From: Apus apus
Taxonomy: Eukaryota > Chordata > Aves > Apodiformes > Apodidae
Direction: 5' to 3'
Assembly: GCF_020740795.1 (NCBI RefSeq)
Contig: NC_067285.1
Span: 38,538,511 to 38,602,510 of the forward strand
Length of the DNA stretch: 64,000 nt
This document shows, in pieces, positions 24,301-36,900 of the stretch. A program made the position numbers and the translations under genes. Every line of letters starts with the position of its first letter. Within the stretch, counting starts at the first letter, position 1. Below the pieces are notes generated by a model, which did no database searches, had not been told where the DNA came from, and saw only the letters and a program-made list of their open reading frames with translations.

Positions 24301-27300
24301 AAACATTTACCATGGTCGGAACCTGGATTATGATTTTGTTGACATATTAAGCAAGATCACCATTGATGTGCAGTTTATAAGAAGTGGGCAGGTATGGTGG
24401 GTGGTTGCCATGGCTGGGCGGTGTCCTGGGAAGGAACAGCCCGTGGTCATAGAGCTGTGTAGGCAGTTGTGGTGGCAAATGTGTGTTAGATGGAAATTAT
24501 TTTCTTAATATTCATTAGTCTGTTTTGCAAATGGGGATTTTTTGTTTGTTTGTTTGGCTTACCTACTAACTTAGGCAATATTTTTGTAGCAGTTAGTGAT
24601 AGTTAACAAATGAAATGCAGTGAATTTTGGTCCTTGGAGTCTTTGTATCGTTTACTTTGCATGTCTAACTGTCACATACAGCCAAGTGTTCTGTAGCAAC
24701 ATATGTATGGAAGTCACAGAAAAAAAAAAGCACAGGATGCTACTTTAGAACGTTGCTTGTATTTTAAGTAGTGTTCTATTCCAAAATCCTAAAATACTTC
24801 ATGTTTCCTGGTTTCAGATAGCATATCAAGGCACCACATTTCTTGGCTATGTAGGATTATGGACCGGACAAAGTCCGCACAAGTTCACAATCTCTGGTGA
24901 TGAACGAGGTAAAATAAATTTGTCCTCACATGATGTTCTGTGCATGATTTTAGCTGATTGTTGTTTGCTCTGGCCCTTCTCTCACATTATCCCAGAGGGA
25001 AAACACACTCGGGGCTGCCAGGAAGAAGCTGAAAGTGCATGACTTCTCTGGCCCTTAGGAGCTGAAAGCACATGTTGCCAGTTTTTGGTTGCTGCAGAGG
25101 AGAGAGGCATTTGTTTGTCAGCACAGTGTCATCCAAGCTTGCAACGTGTCAAAGAAGGCAGAACCTTGGAAATTAACACAGTCTGTTCAAGATATACAAT
25201 TGGAGATGGCAGAGAAGGTGTTGAGAGAAAAAAAAAAAGGAGTTAGGTATAGCAAATAGCTGCTTTCCTAGTTCTCTGTCCCCATAAGGCAGCTTTAAAG
25301 AGCGTGGGAGGAGAAACCTAAGGCTGAGACATCTAGGGGAAAGGCAGCAGGGCTTCAGAGACTGCGTGGAGGTACTGGAAAGGCAGCTGAGGAATGATCC
25401 AGTAGTAGAGGGGAGTTGAGATGTCATTATTGAGAACTAACACTGGAGAACAGGAGGGCGTGGAACAGTCAAGAAGGCAGGGGAAGGGTCATTTCCGTCA
25501 GTGCTTCAGTTTCACAGATCTGAATAGGTATATCCAACTCTGGCCTTGGATTTGCCTCTTCTGTTTCCTTCCCCTCCTTTATTTTAATTGTCTTTTTAAG
25601 AAGCAGACACTTTCTGCTTTTATTAGCTGTTTATTAGAACTGGAAACAATGTTGTCTGAATTAGAACCAGAATCTAAAATAACTTTGTTTTTTCACCTGA
25701 GATTGCAGTTAGCAATTTTTTCTTTCTTTTAGTTATACAGTCTTCTTCTGTTTACACATTTTTTTTAGTTATAATGCAAACACTAGTCAGTGTGTGGTAT
25801 ACATACTAATTATCTCTTAAGTAGGAATTTTTGTTAATACTGCCCTCGTGCATTCACTGGATTCTTTCCATAGTTGGCACTCATTTCTTTAAGAGCCTGC
25901 TTCTGATGCAAGGATAGTTATTTAATCCTTCCAAAACTGGAGGCTGATACTGAGATGCAAACTGCTTTTCATACTAAGAGCAGCTTGGAAATAGTCTTAA
26001 GTGAATTGAGCCTTTGCAAAAGGCTTGATTTAGAAAACCTTGTGGACCAGAGTCCTTTGTCTGAATGGGCACCATCTGGGAACAGCTAGTGCTGTCCTGT
26101 TCTCCCTGCTGTTCCTCAGTGTGCCTCAACCCCAAGCATGAGGATCGCTGGAGACAACACTGAGGTGGTTTAGTGCCTGCACAAACCCAATTCTGATACA
26201 GGGATCCAGTTCTGCAGACTTCTGGGTGCAATAGTCCCTCTTGTCCATCAGGAGCTGGTGTGCTGTCACTCATCTGTGCCTTGACTTCAACTACAGCCAA
26301 CAGGAATTCACTAAACACATGCTGTGCACCTGGAAATCAGTTTTGCTGGCTGCTTGATGCTTTGTCTGTCACTGTGTAACTTAATTTAGATAAGCAAGCA
26401 TGTGAACTGTAGCTGGGAAGGGGGATGACTTTAAATTAGGGTGAAGGTTTTTCAAGTGACAAGCATATTGTTTCTGCTGACTTTCTGGTTTGGGCAATTA
26501 TAAACTTCTGTTTTTCTTAGTTCTCCTAATTTTATTTTTAACTCTTTTGTGATTTCAACATAATTTTCCCTGTTGTAGTATTTCACTAAGATGAGGTGAT
26601 TAATGCTAATATTTGAACTGTCAAATGTAGACTATTATATCATATGAATAGACCTGCAGTCCTTTTGGAAATATGTCTTACAAAGTGATGTTAGTCACCG
26701 TTGCCTCTTCACTCCTTATCATCCAGATATGAATAAAAAAGGTTTAAAAACAAGCAGGTAAGAATTTGCCAATGCTGGAAGAAATTCAATAGATGGAAAT
26801 TGCTTGCACTGCCAAGCTCTGAGAAATACTGTGCATTCTCTACAGTGCTGAACACTCATCTTTATTGTCCGTTGCACCTGAGACTCCCTGCTGCTTTGTG
26901 GCACCGTCTTCTAGCACTGCTCACAGGAAAATGGTACCTTTCAGAAGACACCAAAAAGCCAAGATAATTGCTTCTGTTATTATGGGTCTGAGGTGCTTTC
27001 TGGAAAGCAGAAGTATTAATGCAGCTGCCCTGGGGGAATTGGAGTTGGGATTATGTTGTCTGTATTGCACCCCTGAATACTATGCTCCTTGTTAACACCC
27101 CTCTCCTGAAAGGTTGCTGGTTTATGCTGGTACTTGGCTGCCCTGGTTCATGGAGGATTTAGGTTTCTGTGGGACTACAATTATCCAAATCTGATGATAG
27201 AGAAAACTGAGTATTTGAAAGACAAATGAGGGCTTCCCAGGGTGTTAGCCTGGTTATGCAGCACATCCTGTGTATTTTATGTATAGGTATCAGTAGAAAT

Positions 27301-30300
27301 ACAGAAAAAAAGGAGCATTATCAGTGTTAATAACCAATGTTAATAAGCTCAAGATGGTACAGAGGCTCTGACTGCTTTCAGGTGCTGTGTGCTTTGTCAG
27401 TTCACTATAAACTGCCTAATTTAGATGGCTTGATAGAGGTGTAGTTAGAGAATGAAATAATCTGTCGCACCACTGTTTTGTAATGTGGTCGAGGGAAAGG
27501 TTGCAGAGCTAGAGATGGGAGATGGAGAAGAAAGAAAGGTGGGAGGATAGATTTCACAGAGCATAGGTAACATGCCCATGGAATAATTTCTTTTGTTTTG
27601 CTAGCTGGTGGTAGATGGTGGGAAAACGCAGTAGCTGCTTTTCTGAATCGGAACTATCCTGTCAGCTGGCTTGTCCGAGATGTAAGTGCACAGGGGTATT
27701 TTCTTATATTTCACTGTCATGTCATTTGTACTTCAGAAACTCCTGGTAAATCTGATGATCCAACTTCTTGTTTCACAGAAAATTCAGTAAATTGACAACT
27801 AGGTGCCTCTCCTAAGAGGGGATAGGTACTGTCCCCACATGGTCAGTGGTGTGTATGAGAAGCAATGCCAGTCCTTCTTGGGGGCAATCTCTGATCGATA
27901 CTGAAAGTCTTTGAGAAGCTGTGCAGACTTCCTCCCAGGGAGGGTGTTTCAGGTAGCAATCATCTGTAATTCAACTCACTGGGGCAACTGCACTCTTAGG
28001 TGGCTAGCATCTGACCCGGGATTTTACACTGCATTGGATATGTTCCCATATAAAAATGCAGATCTCACTGGTGAGGGGCAGGAGTATAGCACATTTATTT
28101 CCTGAATACTGTCAGGGTACTACTGAGATAAAACAGGTCTGCTGTTTCTTGCATTCATGAATCAAACATGAACAGTAGGGTTTGTAGGTTAATTCCCTGT
28201 AGAACTACAGACTTTATGGTTTGTCTGTTTTGAGTTTGAGATGTGACTTGAGGCTGTGACTCAAAACTATGAGCTGCAGTGTTGCTGTTAGAAATAATTG
28301 TCCTCCAAGGCTTTGCCCATCTTTCTGAACAATTTTGTGTGTTGTCTGTATTTGTTTTCAGTTGCTGCACATCATTTATCTGCAAAAATGTACTTCAGTA
28401 GGTTGTGGCCCTGTGCCTGAAGCCATTGGCTTCATTGGCTTTGGTGAACTGTTGGTTTATGTGAAATTTGTAAGCTGGTTATGGCAGGAGAAGCCAGGCT
28501 GGCTGTGAGCAATGCCTCTGCCTTCCTCACCATTGTTACCTAAGTCCTCTTAAACCACTGGCAAGACCAAGATGTGGAGTAGGTTTTTCCCCTTCAATCC
28601 AGTTTCATCTATCCCATTGTTCCCACAGAAAGATCTTGCTGAGGATTGCATGTGCAGAGTGTGGCTATGCCTCTGTCTCTTGAAGGGCAGATGACTCAGC
28701 TTTTTTCACTTTCCACCACAGGCATGTGTACACAGCTGTATATGTATAAATTAACTGTTTTATTTGAGTATTTGTAACGCTGGGATTAATTAATTCATTT
28801 CCTAGTCATATGCATTTCATATCCACATGCTCATCAGTTTGGAATACTATTTCTGGATAAATAATTTCAAGTAACACTTGCAGTCAGTAGCCTATTTTCA
28901 AAAAAGCTGGACCCTTTTCTTCTTTTCAAAATGTCCCAGTGCTTGTTTTTGTGCTTGACTATTCTCTGTGATCTTGATTTCACTGTGATCTCCTTTTTGC
29001 ATCAGACCCTGAGCAGAGCAGAGGACTTTCAGTCAGCTGTTCTCAGACTAGCGGGGATTCCCATCATTGCTGAAGTTTACTATATTGTAGGAGGTGTCTC
29101 ACCCAAAGAAGGCATGGTCATAACCAGGAACAGAAGAGGGCCAGCAGACCTCTGGCCTCTCGATCCTTTAGGTGGAGCGTAAGTAGAAAAAAAAAAATGG
29201 CTGATTTTGTGTTATCATCTATTCCCTGCTGAGTGAGAGGCAGGGTTAGAGACACAACTCTCTGGAGACACAGGCTCAACTCTTACCAATGTGTAGAGCT
29301 TCACAGGGAGAACTTGAAAGCCTCAGAAGGGAACCCTAGTCCCTTCTCTTAGGGGAGGAATCACACCACCTTGTCAGGCTGGGGCAGTCCAGAGAGCCAA
29401 GGGTGGAAAAAGCATCTGTGTGTTCATCCTTTAAGATTCCAAAGGAGACAAGGCTTGAGGGCTTTTCCTGTCTGCCAAGTATTGCACCAGTCAATTCAGC
29501 ACTTGCAAATTAGTCCTGACCCCATGTGGTAGAAAGGCTGAAGGCTCAAAAATAACTATTCCTATCAATTTTTGAAGTCAGCAGCTTAATACATGAAGAA
29601 GATGCTAAATAGCTGCCCTGTGGTGGAAAATGGCTCTTCATGCCTACAGTCAGCCAGTGAATATTGGCTTGGCAACAGCGAGTTGGCCTGTTGGTGTACT
29701 CCAAACTGAATGCTGCAGGCTGTGTCCATCTATGTGTTCTCTGATCATCTCTAAAGGTCTGACCTTGGCTTTATTGTAGTCAGTAGCTTTATCACTGGTG
29801 CCAGCAGGGGTTCAGAGGTCGCTGGCATGTTTTGTGCTTTATGGTGAAGGTTGCCATGTGGATCACAGTAGGATCCCCTGGGCTTGCAAGAGACACAGGA
29901 AAGGGGCTTTTGAGGCAATGCAGAGATACTGATTCTTGGTCTTTATTAATTACCTGCTGAGGTGCCTTTTGTTTGCTTATGTATTTGTGGTGTTGCAGAT
30001 GGTTTCGTGTAGAGACCAACTATGACCACTGGACTACCCCTCCTCCCTTTGATGATCGAAGGTAACTTCAGAGCTCTGGGGTGAGGTAACACTTTTATTC
30101 TGGAGAAGCTGAGAGTCTTGGGTATCTTCTTCTCTGAGCAGGTGCTAGTTCATTGAGCTGGCAGCATGTTCAGTTTCTGTCATGGGTAACAGGGAAAGGG
30201 AACAGATAAGGTAAGGAGTGATATTCACATATGCTAGAGGAAAGCATGTGGCTTTGAATGGCATAAAAGATAGGAAATCACAAGGATAAGGCACGTGGCA

Positions 30301-32263
30301 ACAATTTCCTTGTAAAGCAAAATATTTAGTAGAAGTTAAAGGAGTTAGATATACAGCAAAAAAGTAGTTGATGGCACTAGGTGCTTGCAGACATCATACC
30401 ATCCTTAGGCTGTATGGGATGCAAAAAGCTGCTGACAGGTGCCCTGTTTGTCCCCCCTCAATGGTGTAGTAATCGAGTAGCTTCAGCCATGTGAGACTAG
30501 GTTGCCTCACACCTCTGGGTTATTTGAGGCCAAAAGTATTTGCATACTAAGGCATTTAGTGAGACACTGTTCACACTGGGGCTTTGTAGCCTTTGGAACA
30601 CTCAAGTGTGTTTAATGACACTTGTTTTCCTGCAGAACTGCTGCCATCAGAGCTCTCAATGCTACTGGACAGCAGAACATCAATTTTGATACACTCTTTA
30701 AGGTATGCCTTAAAATTCTGTCTTGTGGCATGTAGACTTTGACTTAAAATTAATCTTCAAAGCAAAAGTGCAGTTGCATTTTTGTCAGGGATGGAAAAGG
30801 TATGAAAGGAAGGCATAGTGGAAAAGGGGTACTGCACAGCCAGGTCTGTGGAGTTTAAGACTGAGTTTGTTAAACTGTTTCTGAACTCCCTTACACCACA
30901 TTTCATAATAGTCTGCCAGTCCAAGTGGAAAGTGAATCCCACGACCATCATCTTTGTGCAGGTCCTTATTTCAAGTACAGTTAAAAAGATTACAGCAGAC
31001 AGTGTTAGACATGAGTTACCTTTACCATCTAGTTTTGGAAACTTAAATATTGTGTATTTCAGAAGGCTTTTCAAGTATTTTTGTAAAATGGTCTTACACT
31101 TAGAAAACCAGAAAGATCTTTGACTTTGTGTAACTCCATTGCACAACTTCATTCCACTGCTGTTTCTAAATAGCCTTTTAATTCCTCTTCATTGACCAAA
31201 ATCACAACTCTTCAAACTTTCTGTACAGGTGTTGTCAGTGAAGCCAGTCTTAAACAAGTAAGTATTAAATTCAGATAAGTTAATTAGTTTCTCCTGCTGT
31301 GCCTCCAGCCACTTAAAAGCCAGTCACAAGCTTCCTTAAGGTCTTCCCATGTATCTGGCTGAAGATCTTGTGGATTCCCAGCTTAGACTTCCACTTGTGC
31401 ACTTGGCACCCTGTTTTTCACTCCTGCAGCACCCTTCCTCTTTGGTCTGACACTCTAGCCAAGACACGACACTTTTTTTTTAGGCTCAGCCTAGTAATGG
31501 GAAGTTCCTCTGTAGTAGGGAAACAAATCACTGCTTAGAGCAGCTGGACTTTCTGATGAGTCATTTGTTTCTTTGGAACCTTTGGATTTAACAATGCAAA
31601 TGGCTTTCTCTGGAGTTGGTGAGCTCTGCTTGCTGTGTAAAACTGGAAGAAAAACAAATAGCAAATGGGGACTTAGATTTTTAGGTACTGGATTTTTGAG
31701 ACTGATTTCAGGATACCATCATTTTTCTGCTTTGTTTCCCAATGGCACCTTTGCAAGTTATACTGTTTAGATTTACTTTTATATGGAGCTCAGTATAGTC
31801 TCTGGATCAGTCATTTGCATTAGATCTTGGCAATGGTTTATTTTCAAGTTAAAACCAGGACATCCTCTCCTCTTAAAATGTGAGGAAATGTGTAAGGGAG
31901 AAGATTCTATCTGGATGACTGCTGAGATTAAAAAATACCTATTTTTTAATACAGTGATCAAATGGATGCTGAGGTAGTTCCTTTGCTGTACTAAGTGAGG
32001 CAAAAATATTAAACATTTGTGCCAGCAGCCTTAATTTTTTAGTCTCTTTCCCACTTTTTCTAATGCTTCTGCACCTAGGAACTGCTTGTTTCCACTAAAA
32101 TTTGTTCTGCTGCCTTTTGCTAGTTTAATAAAGAAATCTTGTCTTTGGAATGTCACTCACTCAACTGTTTTCCTCTTTCCCTACCAGTAACACTGTGTAT
32201 ACCACAGTAATGAGCGCTGCACTTCCAGATAAGTACCAGACATGGATCAGAAGGGAGAAGTAA
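21042..32263 (+). CDS. NAAA: NAAA, N-acylethanolamine acid amidase (10 coding exons)
   Basis: NAAA is a lysosomal N-terminal-nucleophile hydrolase that cleaves palmitoylethanolamide and related N-acylethanolamines to fatty acid plus ethanolamine. Exons: 21042-21235, 22343-22507, 24265-24391, 24818-24908, 27605-27681, 29006-29178, 29999-30061, 30636-30702, 31229-31257, 32188-32263. All are GT-AG and phase-consistent, giving 1062 nt, or 353 aa (human 359). A hydrophobic signal peptide with a poly-Leu core occupies about residues 8-28. The catalytic cysteine, Cys122 in the motif AFCTS, is the residue exposed by autocleavage of the proenzyme. Arg138 and Asp141 in HGRNLDYD and Asn283 in VETNYD match the human active-site residues with a constant offset of four. 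The enzyme therefore looks intact. Start chosen at the ATG that gives the signal peptide. The stop codon overlaps a donor-like GTAAGG (see findings). Confidence 0.95.
21341..22030 (+). repeat. C-rich minisatellite in NAAA intron 1
   Basis: About 690 bp of tandem units of roughly 17-25 bases are built on GCAGCCCCTTCCCCCC with endings CAG, CGGT, CGT or CTCAG and an optional extra CCCCTT. I estimate 35-40 copies. It begins about 105 bases after exon 1. The units lack stop codons on the plus strand, so long Pro-rich open frames run through it in all three frames; these are artefacts. The complementary strand is dense in G runs and could form G-quadruplexes. Length is likely polymorphic and prone to assembly error. 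Confidence 0.95.
22508..24264 (+). other. NAAA intron 2
   Basis: This is AT-rich intronic sequence with no recognisable gene or element. It separates the exon ending in STA from the exon carrying the catalytic cysteine, so the autocleavage site lies next to this splice junction: Phe121 and Cys122 are the first full codons of the following exon. Confidence 0.7.
24909..27604 (+). other. NAAA intron 4
   Basis: This roughly 2.7 kb intron has no recognisable exon, repeat family or RNA gene. Short open frames (such as 25974-26318 on the minus strand) show no family resemblance and are treated as chance. Confidence 0.6.
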
Positions 32264-33430
32264 GGAGGTGTAAGTAGCCTGCTGGTGCTCCTGGCTGCTT
32301 GTACTGCTGTAAAAAATTCAGCTGAAGAGTCATTGAGGGACAAAATCCTGCAGTGGTGCTCAAGTGACTAGTCTGAATGCCTCATTCTCTCCTTGGTTTG
32401 CTTGTTGACCTTGGGTAAATACTTTCCCGTGTTGATGTGGGGATAAGAGTTAAGTATTGACTTTCTTGGCAAAACTCCTAGATGGTATCTTAGGGTAAGT
32501 GCTTTATCAGTGAGGAAAGGGGTGGGTAGTCGTGTAACCCAAAGGTAGAGGTTCCTTCTGTGGATGTTTTAGCTGCCATTTTCACCAGTCCACCACTGCA
32601 ATACCTCTGGTGTGTCTCCAGGTGGTTGACTATGGCAGGAAGCCCCACCAGAGTGAAATGAATCTCAGCAGGGAGGGGCTGGTGCTCTTGGCACCCAGAA
32701 AGGTTGAGCTTAATTTGTGATAGTGTTCACAATCCTCTGAACATTAGAGCCCTTTGAGGGTTTTGTCTTGGGAGCTTGCTTAAAAAGTCCAAGTGTTTGA
32801 AGTTGCAAGGTGTCTCATGTGGTATCTTTAATGTGTTCAGAGAAATATATTAAGTATGTTTTTCTATTCCAAAAAACTCTGGTTATGTGGTATTGCCAGG
32901 AGCACAAGAAGCTGCATCCCAGTTTGAATAGGTCTTTTACACTTTTATTGGTATTATATTTGTAGCATTTATATTGGATGCTTGATTTTAGCAAGAGTAA
33001 TTCCTTGTAGAGTTTCGGATGAGTTTGCTTCTTATCTCTCTACAAATCTTTGTGCTCTCATTTATTTATTTATCTATCTTTCTATTTCAACAGATAAACT
33101 GAGTGAAATGCTGAAGCTTTCCAAGACTGCCTATGCTTTTAAAGACACTTTCACAAGCAGTACAGTTGTTTTGGGTTATTAATTATGTGAACCCTTCAGG
33201 AAATAACTTGTTAATTCTTTGAAATATTGCAGATTATACTATTAATTAACTGTAATGGAAGTGTGATTTTTATTGTAATTACACTGATGTTCTAGTAGAT
33301 GTTGATGTTTTAAAAATTGCTTTTACTGCTTTTGGAAAGAGTCGTGCGACTTGAATGTACTTTAATGTGCTGATTAAAAAAAAGTTGTTGGTGGTCTGCA
33401 GGTCTGAATATAATTAAATAAAAATATGTA
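32264..33430 (+). other. NAAA 3' UTR or terminal intron plus 3' UTR
   Basis: The region follows the NAAA stop and ends at an AATAAA at 33417-33422, the first strong poly(A) signal downstream. Inside it, a long pyrimidine tract ending in CAG at 33093 looks like a good splice acceptor, so part of this stretch (32260-33093) may be an intron. No coding frame of note is present. Confidence 0.6.
33417..33422 (+). terminator. Poly(A) signal AATAAA, likely NAAA
   Basis: A canonical hexamer lies about 1.15 kb after the NAAA stop, followed by TG-rich sequence (GTGGTGGTG near 33452). Further AATAAA hexamers at 34562-34567 and 34784-34789 could serve longer isoforms. Confidence 0.6.
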
Positions 33431-33738
33431 GATGATTGATTTATGAAGACCTGTGGTGGTGTTAATGTTGTCATGCCTTTCTCTGACCTGTGAGAGGCTT
33501 AAGATGCTGAGGGTCAGATGATACGCTCAGGAAGAACTGGACTGGGGGAGCAGGCAGACCAAGAAGAGTTCTGAAGAACAGGGTCCTCACAGGTTCTGGT
33601 ACTGTTTGAAGCCTTTGATCCACATCAGTTTGGCCATCCTGTCCTGTGGGAATGTGAACTCCACTGCAAGCAGGCTCTCCCTTTCCCCTGAGGCTCTCTG
33701 GTGCACAGCTGTTCTTAGCAGGCTGATGAAGGGTGACA

Positions 33739-33930
33739 CTATATAGAATATTTCAGCTGGGAAGTACCTACAATGCTCACCTCCTGGAACTGCCTGTTAA
33801 GGGCATAGTCTAAATCTATGCCTCTCAAAGGCTGCCAGGCTTGGAGCATCAACCACCTCTCTCTTCCAGGGTCTGACCACTGTTGCCTGCAGTATTTGTG
33901 CAGCAGTTATGCAAACTGTTCCTGAGAGAG
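33739..33930 (-). mobile_element. Degenerate CR1-like LINE remnant (reverse)
   Basis: The left end (TAGAATATTTCAGCTGGGAA and what follows), the CACCTCCTGGAACTGCC block and the AGCATCAACCACCTCTCT block follow the order of a reverse-complemented CR1 3' region, but with many substitutions. This appears to be an older copy than the other two. Boundaries approximate. Confidence 0.5.
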
Positions 33931-36900
33931 CTTTCTGGAGGTGTGGGCCCTTGATCTCCTTGTGCTGAGTCTGGCTAAGTGTGGTAACCTACTTCCCTGC
34001 ATCCTCTGCTTTTGCCTGGGTAAGTGCGCTGTGAGCTTTGCCTTGACCCAGCTTGTACAATGGTGTTGGCAGCCATGTGCCAGAGGGAGAAACTTGAACA
34101 GCAGAGTTCCTGGAGGAAGATATAAATAGCAGTTACATCAAATCCAGCCAGATATACCCACAAGTAAAGGGAGAGGGATCCTTATAGGTGTCATTTTGCA
34201 TAGTGGTGTAAGGCTGATGATCTTCTGCCAGAGGTGTGCCCAGCTTTTCAGTGGCATATACTTGTAATCAAATGGTTTTGTTTCAATGCATACCAACACA
34301 GCTGGAGTGTATCAATATTAGGTACAATCAGGGAACAATTGTGTTCTCTTTTTGTCTCATTACCTGTTCAGAACTTGCTCAGGCCCAAATACAAAGCAGA
34401 TTATTACAATATGGTTTTTTTGGGGTTTTTTTTTGAGTTTTAAACAACAAAGGAAACTAGATTTGAAGAAGTCTAATGTTATTTTGCTTTTGTGCTTTTA
34501 TTTTCTTTAGAAAGTCTTGCTTCTGAAAATGTTTATAAACAGACATCCTGATTGCTAACAAAATAAAGCCTATCTGCCAACTTGAATACTGTTTTTTTTG
34601 CTAACTGGAAGGATCTGTAACTTTCTGGTCTTAAGTTTGATGACATGCTAAAAATATAAACACCGAGAAAGTGGTAAATTACAGGTCTTACAAACTAGAT
34701 GATTGAACCTATGAAATATGAACTACTTTTAAGTAAGAATTGAAATTTGATAGAAATAGAGAAACAGGATTGTTAATACTTTAAATAAAACTAATAAAAC
34801 TATCTTAATGCTGGAAACATTTAAATGTAGGGCTGATTGGTTTTGGAGGGTTTGGGTGTTTTGTGGCATTTTGTTTGTTTGTTTTTTAAAAAGGAGGATC
34901 ATTTGTAGCTTTTTGAATTGCTTGCTGATCATCCTTCTGTTTGAGATTTCATCTGCTTTGTGTGTCTACTTTTCAGGAACTAAGAAGTGAAATAGCTTTT
35001 CTGCTTTCTCAAGCCCAGTCAGATTAATGATTTGGAATTGTTAAGTAATTAGAATTAAGTGAAATACATTCTCCTTGCTGCTTCCATCCCTTTGTTTCCA
35101 ACAGATTCCAGCCCAACACAAGGAACAGGTGAAACCTTTAATTCCTTTTCCTTCACACATTAGCAAGAGGCAACTTTAAAGTGTGTAAGAGCTGACTCTG
35201 AAGATGAGTGAAGTCCAACATACTGTACTTCTCCTTTGTAATCTCCTTCAGTAATCCTAATCCATTTCAGCCCTATAGCCTTTCTTAAGCATCACATGAG
35301 AGAAGATTCTTAAAGCTGCTCAGACCCCCTGTGCAGTAGCTAAATGGAAGGGTCTGCTTTTGTTGAAGGCCAGCACATACATTGTACCCTGCAGGTGCTG
35401 AAAAGACGTGGCAGGCCCGAGGGAACAGCCTACTTGATTATTTAGATTCTGAGGAGTTTCTGAATCTGTAATCAAGCAAATCCCTTCAGACACTATTGAT
35501 CCCTTTGGGTACTGTATAGAAACAAAAAAGTGGAGAGCTTCTGTTGTGTTTGTCTTAATCCATAAATTAGAAAGCGGTGGCAAGGTAAGTTGCATTTGTT
35601 TTTACATCTTTTTTGGATTCAGAAATAGTTACTTGGCACCCACAGTTTGAGGGGAAGGATCCTTTTTATGCATCAAGCCTTATAAAACTGTTGTTAGGAG
35701 TTTTCTGTCTGAAATTCTCCTTTTTGGCACTGCGGTAGTTGTGTAGCTGCAGAGGTCGGTGCTTGTGTAAAATAAAACAAGCTTCACCATATTGTTTCCA
35801 GGTGTGAGAGATGCCAAGTCTGATGTACATGTGAGACATACATGGGTAAGGCAGGATCATCACTTTCCCTGGTGCTACCTAGTATTTTTCTTCCTGGGAG
35901 AAGAATATTAATTATTATTATTCTTTTAATTAATCTGTAGCTCTTAAGCTGTTGTTCTTTTAGCAGAACTGAAATTTTCTGTTTCCCTCAGATTTTTCGT
36001 GGTGGACTTCCAGTAAGTCTGTTGTATTTTCTCATAGCTGTCCAGATTCTGCTCATCAGCTCCCTCAGTTTCCCAAATGTCCATAAAATTGCCAAGTTAG
36101 TGGGGATTCAGATGCACAGCTGATAAGTGAAGTATGTGCTCTTTTCTAGGAGCCCAGTTTTATTTGGAGATAGCTTTGGGTTAGTTTTAGTGTTCCTTGC
36201 CTTTGAATCACATGGGTGGAGCACCACATTCTGCCCAGACCTGTAATGTGGACAAGCTCAGTGATGTGACAGAGTGTGTAGGATTTGAATCAAAATGCTT
36301 TGGTTTTGAAGGAATTAATATTTATCTAAGCCAGGAAATTTACCTGGGCTTTTGCTGTTCTTGCTTTGGGTTAGCTGACACAAATGGATTTGTGCAAGGC
36401 TTCCTTTAATGAGTTTTCTATGGTATTATTAAAGGAGTCAGCAGCTTGTGTTTTAAGAGTTGCCAAACTGCATATCTTATCCATTGGCTTCCTGTTCCCA
36501 AGAAGATAAATAGGTAGGTGCTGCTGCCTGTGCTTGCTCTCTGCAGGTGTTCCTAGGGCACACTGTGGATGGCCAATGTTGGTGTTTAAAGTAGGGCTGT
36601 CCAAATAACAAATGCTTGCTTGTTTTGCAGGGGAGGAGGGAAATGAGGAGAAGTTTTATCCTGTGTCTCCAAAGGTGCTCTCATATCCAGGGTCCTATGT
36701 TGTCAAAACAGATAGGGAGTACCCCTGAATGCATCCTAAGCCAGCAAAGTACCTAACTCTGTACTTGAAAGCTTGCTTCAAATTTATTCTCCATTTTTTA
36801 AAAGGCTACCAGGAAGTGGTTTAGTTCCTGAAAAAGGATTATTCCCCCTCCCCCCCCTTCCTGTTTGCATTTTTTAAAGTATCTTCCTTTAAAGCTGGTA

